From Planomicrobium soli (GTDB lineage: Bacteria; Bacillota; Bacilli; Bacillales_A; Planococcaceae), in assembly GCF_003014655.1 (NCBI RefSeq), contig NZ_PYAT01000001.1:62001-126000 (forward strand): a stretch of 64,000 nucleotides of DNA, written 5' to 3'. Numbering within the stretch: the first letter of the stretch is position 1; each line of letters begins with the position of its first letter. The notes beneath the pieces were generated by a model, which ran no database searches, had not been told where the DNA came from, and was given only the letters and a program-made list of their open reading frames with translations. The position numbers were made by a program, and so were the translations under genes. Below, piece after piece: positions 9,514-17,723 of this stretch.

Positions 9514-10383
9514 CTATAGTTTTTTATGGTGTTTCAGATAATATTTGTAAAAAACCTCATCTGACCAGCCAAGCCGATATTTCAACTCACTTAAAAATGC
9601 CAGCACCCGAAATGGCCCTTCCGCATTCCATTCGAATTCGATTCCTTTTTTATGCAGGAAATTCCATAAAGGCCTGATTGCTTGGTAATCTTCATTTCGG
9701 ACTATAGACTGGCTTCTTGCGACAACTTCTCCAGTGAACATCTCAATTCCTCGGTTTTTCAAATCATCTTTTTCAATCTCATCTATTAAATAGGCACATT
9801 TGAATAAGAGTTCTATTTCTGAATTCGCCATTCTTTCGACTCCAACGAACAACTTGAACACTTCCTTTTCAAACTCCTGTATAAATGGAATTTCTTCTTT
9901 CAGATTCTTCAGCGCATGAACAAGGCTCATATAATACCAGGACTGCTCGCGCTTCCCACGGTTGAAGCGATTCCAGACAGCTTCGCCTGTTTGTTCGGCT
10001 TCTTCTTGGATAGAACGCAAATTATGCAATTTATCGGCTACGGTCAGCGCAAGTTCTTCTTTCGAACGGACTGAAAGAGAATCGATTGTGTGCTGTTTCC
10101 TGTCTTCCCATGGCAAGGATTTATTTGGTTCTGAAGCAGCCTTGACCAAGTCTAAAATCTCTTCTCCAAATAACGTTTTCACTTCCTCTGCATTCGTATC
10201 GGTGTCTTCTAAAGTATCATGAAGCAATCCCGCAATTATCACTTCATCGCGCTGTTTTGCATCTTTCAGCATCATCGCTACTGCAAATGGATGAGAGATG
10301 TACGGAATGTTTGTCGATTTCCGCGTTTGTCCTGCATGCTTGAGTGCAGCGAACTGAATCGCCTTTTCAATTAATCGGTTCAT
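9514..10383 (-). CDS. HD domain hydrolase, RelA/SpoT-like
   Basis: A 289-aa protein whose first about 160 residues match the stand-alone RSH-type HD hydrolase: HAGQTRKSTNIPYISHPFAVA, then the HD pair in LLHDTLEDTD, and VADKLHNLRS. This arrangement hydrolyses (p)ppGpp or, in Mesh1, NADPH. There is no synthetase domain. The C-terminal about 120 residues are unrecognised. Start at MNRLIEKA with AAGAGG eight bases upstream; an upstream in-frame extension lacks such a site. It is 96 bp ahead of the macro domain gene with no obvious terminator between them, so it probably heads the cluster. Confidence 0.82.
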   Translation of the reverse strand: MNRLIEKAIQFAALKHAGQTRKSTNIPYISHPFAVAMMLKDAKQRDEVIIAGLLHDTLEDTDTNAEEVKTLFGEEILDLVKAASEPNKSLPWEDRKQHTIDSLSVRSKEELALTVADKLHNLRSIQEEAEQTGEAVWNRFNRGKREQSWYYMSLVHALKNLKEEIPFIQEFEKEVFKLFVGVERMANSEIELLFKCAYLIDEIEKDDLKNRGIEMFTGEVVARSQSIVRNEDYQAIRPLWNFLHKKGIEFEWNAEGPFRVLAFLSELKYRLGWSDEVFYKYYLKHHKKL

Positions 10384-10637
10384 GGTCAAGGCCTCTTGAG
10401 GACATTTTATTGTAAATAATTGTAGCATATAGATGGTTAAGTCCGTAAAAAGACAGAGGGTTCGCAAACCTTTTACGCTATAAAAATTATGAAATTCTTA
10501 TATATTAGTTTTCCTTACGCACCGGCAGTTTAAAGTTCTATAACAATTTACTTTATTACCAAACCTATATGTACACGTCTGAATATTTATGCTAATGTGA
10601 AAATTATATTTTAGTCTACTAAAGGGAGTGTTCGAGC

Positions 10638-11840
10638 GTGAACCAATTATTCAACGGATTAGATGATGTTTATGAAGAGATTGTTGAAATTCGGCGTTAT
10701 CTCCACCAGCATCCTGAACTGAGTTTCCAAGAAGTACATACCGCAAAATATATTTCGGATTTCCACAGAAAATTAGGGCATGAAGTCCGTTCGGATGTCG
10801 GCGGCCATGGCGTCCTTGCGTATTTGAAAGGAGATAAGCCAGGACCTACCGTAGCGCTTCGCGCAGATTTTGACGCGTTGCCTATACAAGAACAAACCGA
10901 CTTGCCCTTCAAATCACAAAACGATGGAGTTATGCATGCATGCGGGCATGATGGCCATACCGCTACTTTACTCGGCCTTGCCAAAGTATTGAACAGCATG
11001 AAATCGGAAATTGAGGGAACGGTTTTGTTTCTGCATCAGCATGCGGAAGAATTGCCGCCAGGAGGTGCAGTTGCAATGATTGAAGACGGTTGCCTTGAAG
11101 GTGTCGATGTAATTTTCGGCACGCATTTGCAAGCTCAGATGCCGCTTGGTGAAATTGGCTATCGCTCAGGTCCGCTTCAAGCCGCTCCAGACCGCTTTGA
11201 TATCAAGATTTTAGGGAAAGGCGGCCATGGCGCCAACCCGCATGAAACGAAAGACAGCATCGTCATTGGCGGTCAACTGATCGGTGCCTTGCAGCAAATT
11301 GTCAGCCGCCGGGTTGATCCGCTTGAGTCAGCCGTAGTGTCTGTCTGCAATTTTGAAGCTAAAAATCCGTATAACGTTATTGCTGATTCCGCTTCTATGA
11401 CAGGGACGGTCCGGACGTTCAAAGAGGAAGTCCGAACGTTTATCGAAAAGGAAATTGAACGCATTATTGAAGGAACGTGCTATGCTTCTGGCGCAAATTA
11501 TGAATACTCGTATATGCGCGGCTATCCAACGACGGTAAATCATAAAGAAGAGACGGATTTTGTAGCGGAGCTTGCTAAGAGCATTCCTGGTGTTGAAACG
11601 GTAAAAGAAACCGAACCGATCATGGGCGGAGAAGATTTTTCCTATTACCTCCAAAGGGTCAAAGGGACGTTTTTCTTCACTGGGGCAAAAAATCCGGATG
11701 CAGAAGACTCATATCCTCATCACCATCCAAAATTCGATATCGACGAACGCGCACTTTTAGTGGCAGCGAAAGTGTTGGGTTCAGCTGCTTTGAACTATAT
11801 GAAAACGGCAGAAAAAACACCAGAAAATGCCGCTCGATAA
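10638..11840 (+). CDS. M20 family amidohydrolase / peptidase
   Basis: A 400-aa dimetal amidohydrolase of the M20D (hippurate hydrolase / HipO-like) family. Metal ligands are visible in HACGHDGHTATLLG, in the QHAEELPPGGA loop and in GGEDFSYYL. The protein starts with GTG at 10638, eight to nine bases after AAAGGGAG. It would cleave an N-acyl amino acid or similar amide in the cytoplasm. Two membrane-protein genes follow within 36 bp and look co-transcribed, which suggests that the enzyme acts on a compound they transport. The exact substrate is unknown. Confidence 0.88.
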   Translation: MNQLFNGLDDVYEEIVEIRRYLHQHPELSFQEVHTAKYISDFHRKLGHEVRSDVGGHGVLAYLKGDKPGPTVALRADFDALPIQEQTDLPFKSQNDGVMHACGHDGHTATLLGLAKVLNSMKSEIEGTVLFLHQHAEELPPGGAVAMIEDGCLEGVDVIFGTHLQAQMPLGEIGYRSGPLQAAPDRFDIKILGKGGHGANPHETKDSIVIGGQLIGALQQIVSRRVDPLESAVVSVCNFEAKNPYNVIADSASMTGTVRTFKEEVRTFIEKEIERIIEGTCYASGANYEYSYMRGYPTTVNHKEETDFVAELAKSIPGVETVKETEPIMGGEDFSYYLQRVKGTFFFTGAKNPDAEDSYPHHHPKFDIDERALLVAAKVLGSAALNYMKTAEKTPENAAR

Positions 11841-11875
11841 TACGGAAGAATTTCACTAAAAGGGGTAGATGAAAA

Positions 11876-12700
11876 GTGGCTGAACAAACTCAAAAGCTTT
11901 GGAAGGATTGGCGCCTCCATCTAGTGGTGCTTGCTATAGTTATTGTTACAGAATCTATCGGAGTCCATTCGATTCCTTTAGGGCCAGGAGTTATTCTCCT
12001 ATTGCCTATGCTGTACGCTGTCATTATCGGACTAGCTCTTTACTTTACGCCGCTCGTCAAGGAAAAGCAGTCCATCAATGCAGAACCGCTGGTCTTTTTG
12101 TCGGTATCTGTCTTAATCGCTAAATTCGGTGTAAACGCAGGTCCGGCGATATCGCAAATTATTGAAGCGGGTCCAGCCCTATTGCTTCAGGAGCTTGGAA
12201 ATCTAGGCACTATCTTTTTGGCCCTTCCAATCGCTGTCTTTTTAGGAATTAAACGTGAAAGCATTGGAATGACCCACTCCATCGGACGTGAAGCCAATCT
12301 TGCATTGATTACCGACAAATTTGGTTTGTCTTCGCCTGAAGGCCGTGGTGTCATGGCAATGTACATCTTCGGTACAGTATTCGGATCGATTTTCATCGGT
12401 TTGATTTCAGGATTTCTGGCTACTGTCACACCACTTCATCCATTATCGTTTGCGATGGCCACAGGCGTCGGCAGCGGAAGTATGGCAGCGGCGGCGCTCG
12501 GCCCTCTTGTTGCCGCATATCCCGATATGAGTGAACAACTGACCGCTTTTTCAGGCGTCAGCAACTTGATTTCATCAGTAACAGGGTTGTACATGAGTAT
12601 CTTTGTCGGCTTGCCGGTAACAATAAAACTATATGAAATCTTATCTAGAAGAAAAGAAGCTAAAGTCAAAGGGAGCGTAGGATATGTTAAAAAACCTTAA
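11876..12700 (+). CDS. DUF3100 family membrane protein, probable transporter
   Basis: A 274-aa polytopic membrane protein with about seven or eight hydrophobic segments, starting with GTG at 11876 behind AAGGGG. The conserved stretch ITDKFGLSSPEGRGVMAMYIFGT and the Gly/Ala-rich ATGVGSGSMAAAALGP are typical of DUF3100. It overlaps the next gene by 17 bp and follows an amidohydrolase by 35 bp. My inference is that this protein and the next small one form a two-part permease for the amidohydrolase substrate; no transport activity is established for the family that I know of. Confidence 0.72.
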   Translation: MAEQTQKLWKDWRLHLVVLAIVIVTESIGVHSIPLGPGVILLLPMLYAVIIGLALYFTPLVKEKQSINAEPLVFLSVSVLIAKFGVNAGPAISQIIEAGPALLLQELGNLGTIFLALPIAVFLGIKRESIGMTHSIGREANLALITDKFGLSSPEGRGVMAMYIFGTVFGSIFIGLISGFLATVTPLHPLSFAMATGVGSGSMAAAALGPLVAAYPDMSEQLTAFSGVSNLISSVTGLYMSIFVGLPVTIKLYEILSRRKEAKVKGSVGYVKKP

Positions 12701-13136
12701 AGAGTGGATACTTGTTTTTCTTATCATTGGCGCTATCATGATGGTGGGCAATTGGGTTGGCTATGATGTAATGCCGCTTGACTCCATACCCGGTCTAGCG
12801 GCTTTGATCGGAATCAGTTTGGCCGGGTTGATTATCCATAGGCTTCTGCCGTTCCAGATTCCAAGCATCGCCTATATCGGGATTATCGGCCTTGTTTTGA
12901 CGCTCCCGGGAGTACCGGGTTCTGAACAAATTGTTGCATGGACAGCACAGGTCAACCTTTTAGCAATCGCGACGCCAATTTTGGCTTATGCAGGTGTGTC
13001 GATCGGCCGTTCTTGGTATGACTTTGTCCAACTGGGCTGGAAAACGATTGTGGTAGGCATGTTTGTTCTGCTCGGCACTTTTCTCGGTTCTGCCCTTATT
13101 GCAGAAGTGGTCTTGCGCATGCAAGGCATCATTTAA
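12684..13136 (+). CDS. Small polytopic membrane protein, DUF3100 partner
   Basis: A 150-aa protein with four to five hydrophobic segments (LVFLIIGAIMMVGNWVG, GLAALIGISLAGLIIHRLL, IAYIGIIGLVLTLP, LLAIATPILAYAGVSIG, VGMFVLLGTFLGSALIAEVV). It overlaps the DUF3100 gene by 17 bp, implying translational coupling and a stoichiometric partner. It carries no recognised enzymatic motif. GGGAGCGTAGGAT gives the ribosome site. It ends the operon: a perfect 58-bp palindrome with T-runs follows within 21 bp. Confidence 0.72.
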   Translation: MLKNLKEWILVFLIIGAIMMVGNWVGYDVMPLDSIPGLAALIGISLAGLIIHRLLPFQIPSIAYIGIIGLVLTLPGVPGSEQIVAWTAQVNLLAIATPILAYAGVSIGRSWYDFVQLGWKTIVVGMFVLLGTFLGSALIAEVVLRMQGII

Positions 13137-13156
13137 ATAGATTTTCGCTCACTTTC

Positions 13157-13214
13157 AAAAAGTTCCATAAAAAAAGACCTTCTATATAGAAGGTCTTTTT
13201 TTATGGAACTTTTT
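13157..13214. terminator. Perfect 58-bp palindrome, operon terminator
   Basis: The two 29-nt halves are exact reverse complements centred between 13185 and 13186. The core AAAAAAAGACCTTCTA pairs with its mirror to give a terminator-like stem ending in seven T. It is extended outward by AAAAAGTTCCAT/ATGGAACTTTTT. It follows the amidohydrolase operon by 20 bp. The outer arms are unnecessary for termination, so the element may do more. Confidence 0.85.
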
Positions 13215-13217
13215 CAG

Positions 13218-13246
13218 GCTGTCGAGAAACTCTCGGCAGCTTTTTT
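13218..13246 (+). terminator. Second tandem terminator-like hairpin
   Basis: GCTGTCGAGA/TCTCGGCAGC stem (one G-U), AAC loop, then TTTTTT, three bases after the palindrome. Confidence 0.65.
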
Positions 13247-13247
13247 C

Positions 13248-13394
13248 ATTTCGCTCCAGGCGGACGCTTTCCGCGGGCACGGCCTAAGCCGCTTCCTTCG
13301 CTTCGCTCTGTCCAGGGTCTTCGGCTCGTGCCGGTCCTTTACTCATAGACGAACTCGTTCCGCCAGACTAATTTCTTCGGACCGTTGACGCATT
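13248..13394. repeat. Degenerate GC-rich intergenic repeat element
   Basis: Abruptly GC-rich block beginning TTTCGCTCCAGGCGGACG, with CGCGGGCACGGCC and TCTTCGGCTCGTGCC able to fold back through GGCACG/CGTGCC. It resembles, from memory, a dispersed intergenic repeat found in many Bacillaceae genomes; here the 3' part looks decayed. No gene is seen in 13137-13543. The remaining 13395-13543 holds only a GAACG/CGTTC mini-hairpin. Confidence 0.5.
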
Positions 13395-13543
13395 GAACGA
13401 TTTTTCGTTCACCGAACAACTTGCTCCTCCATACTACTTTTTAGATAATGGGCGACTGGCCATCCCGCTCATATAAAACGAATTTGATTTTTTAATATGA
13501 ATGCTGTCCTATACTCAAAAACCGCAATCCATATAGTATATGC

Positions 13544-14527
13544 TTAAAGGGACCAATTGATAAGTAGTCCAGCCTGGGTCAATCCCCCGCCGAATCCGTA
13601 CAGCAACAGCTTATCGCCTGTCTGGATCTTACCTTCCTCCACTCCTTTATCCAACGATAATGGGATGGTTGCCGCAGACGTGTTACCGAAATATTCGAGG
13701 CTATATATAGCCTGTTCAAGCGATATTTTACTTCTGCTGCAGATTGATTCGATAATACGCAGATTTGCGCTGTGCGGGACGAACCAATTTACATCCTGCA
13801 TCTCAAAATCGGTTTTTCCCATTAAGGCTGCCATTCCTTTTGGCACAGTATTGACAGCCCATTTGTATACTTCACGCCCATTTTGGGCAATAAATCCATT
13901 AACAGGAAGTTCTTCCCCAAACATCATCTTGGAAAGATCCGTACAATATAAATTTTTCCCTAGCATTCCATCAGTAGCCATATGGGAAGCGATAAAGCTT
14001 GGCTGCTGTTCGTCGAATTCCACCAGGACTGCTCCTCCACCGTCACCAAATAATATACATGTAGAACGGTCGCTATAATCAATGATTTTAGAAAAAGTTT
14101 CCGCTCCAATCACCAATACTTTTTTATTTAAACCGGCAGTTACCATTCCATTTGCTACATGAAGTCCATAGGTAAAACCAGCACAGGCCGCATTCAAATC
14201 GATTGCGCCTGTATTTTTTATCCCAAGCTTCGCTTGTACTAACGCAGCTACACTCGGTGTCTTGAAGTCTGGAGTCATGGTACAGACGATAATCATATCG
14301 ACATCCTCAACCGATTTTTGGTAACGTTCCATTAAATTCTCTACAGCTTTCACACTAATGTCACTTGTATGTTCATGATCCTCCGCAATCCGGCGCTCTT
14401 TTATTCCGGTCCGCTGAACAATCCATTCGTCATTTGTATCCACTAATTCTTCTAAGCGGTGATTTGTTAACCTTTTTTCCGGCACGTACGAACCAATGGC
14501 TGTAATCTTTGCTTTTGAAGTGTTCAT
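13544..14527 (-). CDS. fabH: Beta-ketoacyl-ACP synthase III
   Basis: Condenses acyl-CoA with malonyl-ACP to start fatty acid synthesis; 327 aa. The Cys-His-Asn triad is visible: Cys115 in LNAACAGFTYG, His in NWFVPHSANLR and Asn in YFGNTSAATIPLS. The C-terminal GFGGGLTQAGLLI is also typical. In Bacillales this enzyme selects branched primers. The start is MNTSKAKI with AAAGGGG eight bases upstream, nine codons inside a longer frame. It stands alone rather than next to fabF, so it may be a second FabH (FabHB-like); no FapR site was assigned. Confidence 0.92.
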   Translation of the reverse strand: MNTSKAKITAIGSYVPEKRLTNHRLEELVDTNDEWIVQRTGIKERRIAEDHEHTSDISVKAVENLMERYQKSVEDVDMIIVCTMTPDFKTPSVAALVQAKLGIKNTGAIDLNAACAGFTYGLHVANGMVTAGLNKKVLVIGAETFSKIIDYSDRSTCILFGDGGGAVLVEFDEQQPSFIASHMATDGMLGKNLYCTDLSKMMFGEELPVNGFIAQNGREVYKWAVNTVPKGMAALMGKTDFEMQDVNWFVPHSANLRIIESICSRSKISLEQAIYSLEYFGNTSAATIPLSLDKGVEEGKIQTGDKLLLYGFGGGLTQAGLLINWSL

Positions 14528-14721
14528 AACTATCGCCCCTTTAAACATACTCACTCTATTCTACCACCAACTATTAGCATTAGGTACTAAAAACTTTAGT
14601 TTAGTCACCAGTTGGATTGGGTTTGAACCTTATATAATAGAAGAAACTTATTTTCTGCCTTCACATTCAATAGTTAAAAAATAAAAAAGAGACCTTAACC
14701 ATTATCTAAAAAAGCACAAAA

Positions 14722-14760
14722 AAACACTTCCATACAGCCGGTAGGCCATTGAAAGTGTTT
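14722..14760 (-). terminator. Terminator of the subtilisin gene
   Basis: AAACACTT/AAGTGTTT outer stem with an imperfect inner extension and a T-rich tail on the minus strand, eight bases past the stop. Confidence 0.75.
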
Positions 14761-14767
14761 AAAAATA

Positions 14768-16129
14768 TTACTGACGCTTTTCTAATGCATCAAAAGCGTT
14801 GATCAATCCAAAACCTGATTGTGCATCATAGCCAGGTTTGAAAATGTCCTCTGAAGAAGATTGGATGATGTGTTTTACTTGTGCAGGGTTTAATTTATCT
14901 TTCCCGTGCTGGGCAATAATAACGCCTGCCAGTCCTGCCACTTTCGGGGCTGCCATAGACGTTCCGCCTTTATAGCCGTAGCCGCCGCCCGGAACAGTTG
15001 CATACGCCAAGTAGGAATTATCTCGGCCCGCTCCGGTTGCAGAGTTATAGTTCGGCCCTAAGTCTCCGCCTGGTGCCATAACATCAATTTTTCCTACTCC
15101 ATAATTCGAGTAGAAAGCTAGATTTTTATTCGCGCCGCCAGCAGAAACTCGGATTAGCGTCTGGCTGCTCGGGCTTCGATGAGTAGCCCCTTTGTCGTCT
15201 CCGGAAATTCTGCCTGGGCTAGTGATATCGATTCCATTATTGCCGGCAGATCCGACAACAGTTACGCCTTTTTGAATAGCATATTGGATTGCCCGGTTGA
15301 ACAGACGCATGTCAGCAGCCACATCTTTTGTTTCCTGTTCTGGATCTTGCAGCCAGTCATAGCCGCCCAAAGACATGTTCACAACATCCACATTGTCATC
15401 TGCTGCAGTTCTCAAGGCTTCTGCAATATGTGCAGTTGATGCACCGCCAGTCGGTCCGAACACACGATATGCGGCTACTTTCAGATCTGGTCCAACTCCC
15501 ATTGTCCGGCCGTTTGCAGCTATCGCGCCAGCCACGTGTGTACCGTGGCTATTTTGGTCCATCGCATCCGGATATCCTGGCACAAATGATTTGCCATATG
15601 CATAATTGTCTTTTAGGTCGGGGTGGTTATAGTCAATTCCTGTATCAACTACCGCTACTACAATGTCCTTGCCATCGACCGACTTACCTGTTCCGCCAGG
15701 AAGTTCCCAAGATGCGCCGTTGTTAGTCACTTGTTTTATATCCCACTGGTAAGCATTGTACAAATCCGCCCCAGCTGCGATAGCTTCTAATGGAGCATCG
15801 GCTGCTACCGCAGGAGTTTCAGGGTAAACCACTTTCTCCACATCAACATCGAGGACGACTGGAGATTTTTTGACCTCTTCAAGAAAGTTTGGGTTCACAG
15901 AAGAGACTTCAACTGCCCCCAACTTAGCCAACTTGGTTTTGACTTCTCCGCCTGCATTTGCGAGAACATTTTCATAGCCACTCGGCAAACTGTTCTGATT
16001 TTTGAACACAACTACATAATCTTCTTTTTTAGCTTCCGTCTCTGCTGCGCTCACCGTACTGCCTAAAAGTGATGCTGCACCAAATGCTAAAGCAAATGTT
16101 CCTGCTGCTAATTTCTTTTTAATCGGCAT
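14768..16129 (-). CDS. Secreted subtilisin-like serine protease (S8)
   Basis: A 453-aa extracellular protease precursor. Residues 1-29 are a signal peptide (MPIKKKLAAGTFALAFGAAS, cleavage near TVSA). An inhibitor I9-like propeptide follows to about residue 110 (DYVVVFKNQNSLPSGYENVL). The catalytic domain has Asp in VAVVDTGIDYNHPDL, His in NSHGTHVAGAI and Ser391 in GGTSMAAPKVAG. It ends at the catalytic domain with no cell-wall anchor, so it is probably released. AAGGGGG precedes the ATG. A cre-like sequence lies about 80 bp upstream, suggesting carbon catabolite control. Confidence 0.92.
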   Translation of the reverse strand: MPIKKKLAAGTFALAFGAASLLGSTVSAAETEAKKEDYVVVFKNQNSLPSGYENVLANAGGEVKTKLAKLGAVEVSSVNPNFLEEVKKSPVVLDVDVEKVVYPETPAVAADAPLEAIAAGADLYNAYQWDIKQVTNNGASWELPGGTGKSVDGKDIVVAVVDTGIDYNHPDLKDNYAYGKSFVPGYPDAMDQNSHGTHVAGAIAANGRTMGVGPDLKVAAYRVFGPTGGASTAHIAEALRTAADDNVDVVNMSLGGYDWLQDPEQETKDVAADMRLFNRAIQYAIQKGVTVVGSAGNNGIDITSPGRISGDDKGATHRSPSSQTLIRVSAGGANKNLAFYSNYGVGKIDVMAPGGDLGPNYNSATGAGRDNSYLAYATVPGGGYGYKGGTSMAAPKVAGLAGVIIAQHGKDKLNPAQVKHIIQSSSEDIFKPGYDAQSGFGLINAFDALEKRQ

Positions 16130-16206
16130 TGGAATCCCCCTTAAAATAGTTTCATTTTTCATTCTATTTAAAATTTTCCATTTGTCAATTCTGTCATTCC
16201 ATTTAT

Positions 16207-16220
16207 TGTAAACGCTTTTG
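16207..16220. promoter_or_regulatory. Possible CcpA (cre) site upstream of the protease
   Basis: TGTAAACGCTTTTG matches the cre consensus TGWAANCGNTNWCA at 12 of 14 positions; the terminal CA is lost. It lies in the 400-bp gap between the protease and the divergent sugar operon, so either could be controlled. The rest of the gap is AT-rich with no gene. Confidence 0.4.
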
Positions 16221-16529
16221 CTATTCCCAAAAATTTTATTTAGTAATATTCTATCTATTTACACATTTTTTTATCCACCATATCATTATTAACGGCATTT
16301 GTTGCTGATAATGAAACTAGCTGCCTATTTCAAGCAGGGAAATAAATAAGAAATTTCTCCTGGTGTAATTATTATGTATTCTAGATTTTTTCCTCTTAGA
16401 ATTATGATATGAAGCAATATATTATTACTCTATAACAGTAATAACAGGGTTAATTTTTGACAAAATTATTAACATTCGAGAAAATGAAAACAGTTAGTTT
16501 ATTCAATAAACAAAGAGAGGATTGAAACT

Positions 16530-17690
16530 ATGAACACAGTAAATATTGGAATGGTCGGTTATAAGTTTATGGGCAAAGCACACAGCAACGCGTATCGTGC
16601 ATTGCCTATGTTTTTTCCTCACAGTTTAAAGCCAAGCATGAATGTAATTTGTGGCCGAAATTTGGAAGCGGTTGCAGCAGCCGGCAAGCAGTTCGGATGG
16701 AAAGAGCACACTTCAGATTGGAGAGATTTATTGGATCGAGATGATATTGACTTGATTGATATTAATGCACCGAGCAATGCCCATAAAGAAATAGCCATTG
16801 CGGCAGCAAAAGCAGGCAAACATTTATATTGTGAAAAACCTCTCGCTCTTTCTTTGGCGGATTCCCGTGAAATGCTCGAAGCCGCGGAAAAGGCAGGCGT
16901 CAAGCACATGGTCGGTTTCAACTACCGGTTCACTCCCGCTATTATGCTGGCGAAGCAACTTATTGAAGAAGGACGTTTAGGAGACATTTATCATTTTCGT
17001 GCATGGTTTTTGCAGGACTGGATTGTTGATCCCAGTTTTCCACTTGTCTGGCGTCTCCAACAAGAGATTGCGGGTTCTGGGGCTCTTGGCGATTTAGGCG
17101 CTCACTTAATCGACTTATCGCATTATCTTATCGGTGATATATCCGAAGTGATCGGGATGAGCGAGACCTTCATCAAAGAACGGCCGCTTCCTGATGAAAG
17201 CGGCGGACTGTCTGCCATTACTGGAGATACGGCTGCCACAGGGCCGGTAACAGTTGATGACGCAACTTTATTTTTGGCTCGTTTTGCAAACGGGGCGCTC
17301 GGCACCTTTGAGGCGACCCGTTTTGCGACCGGGCACCGAAGCACAAATTCATTTGAAATCAACGGCAGCAAAGGCAGTGTCATTTTTGATTTTGAACGCA
17401 TGAACGAACTGCAGGTCCATTTCAGCGAAGACGAAGCGGATGTTCAAGGATTCCGCCGGGTGTTGGCTACCGATCCACCTCACGCTTACTCCGATGCCTG
17501 GTGGCCAGCTGGTCATCCTATCGGCTATGAACACACGTTTACGCACGCTTTCCTAGAGTTGCTGGACGCGATTCAAAAAGACCGCCAACCCTCCCCTAGT
17601 TTTAGTGAAGGCGTGAAATGCCAACAAGTGCTGGAGGCTGTAGAATTATCGATCAAAGACAGAAAATGGATTCAAGTTTCTAGCCTTTGA
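16530..17690 (+). CDS. Gfo/Idh/MocA family oxidoreductase
   Basis: A 386-aa NAD(P)-dependent dehydrogenase of sugars or inositols. The Rossmann start is VNIGMVGYKFMGKAHSNAYR, the EKP motif is in YCEKPLALS, and GDLGAHLIDLSHYL supplies the active-site Asp/His. AGAGAGG precedes the ATG. First gene of a three-gene operon with a ThuA protein and a second Gfo/Idh/MocA enzyme, which suggests oxidation of a disaccharide or glycoside to a keto-sugar. Specific substrate unknown. Confidence 0.9.
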   Translation: MNTVNIGMVGYKFMGKAHSNAYRALPMFFPHSLKPSMNVICGRNLEAVAAAGKQFGWKEHTSDWRDLLDRDDIDLIDINAPSNAHKEIAIAAAKAGKHLYCEKPLALSLADSREMLEAAEKAGVKHMVGFNYRFTPAIMLAKQLIEEGRLGDIYHFRAWFLQDWIVDPSFPLVWRLQQEIAGSGALGDLGAHLIDLSHYLIGDISEVIGMSETFIKERPLPDESGGLSAITGDTAATGPVTVDDATLFLARFANGALGTFEATRFATGHRSTNSFEINGSKGSVIFDFERMNELQVHFSEDEADVQGFRRVLATDPPHAYSDAWWPAGHPIGYEHTFTHAFLELLDAIQKDRQPSPSFSEGVKCQQVLEAVELSIKDRKWIQVSSL

Positions 17691-17723
17691 ATCCTACTTT
17701 TCTCCGAAAGGAATGGTTTGCTG

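Noticed and set aside
13203..13388. 61-codon open frame through the palindrome and repeat
   Set aside because: It begins in the terminator tail and runs through a GC-rich repeat; no ribosome site or protein-like sequence.
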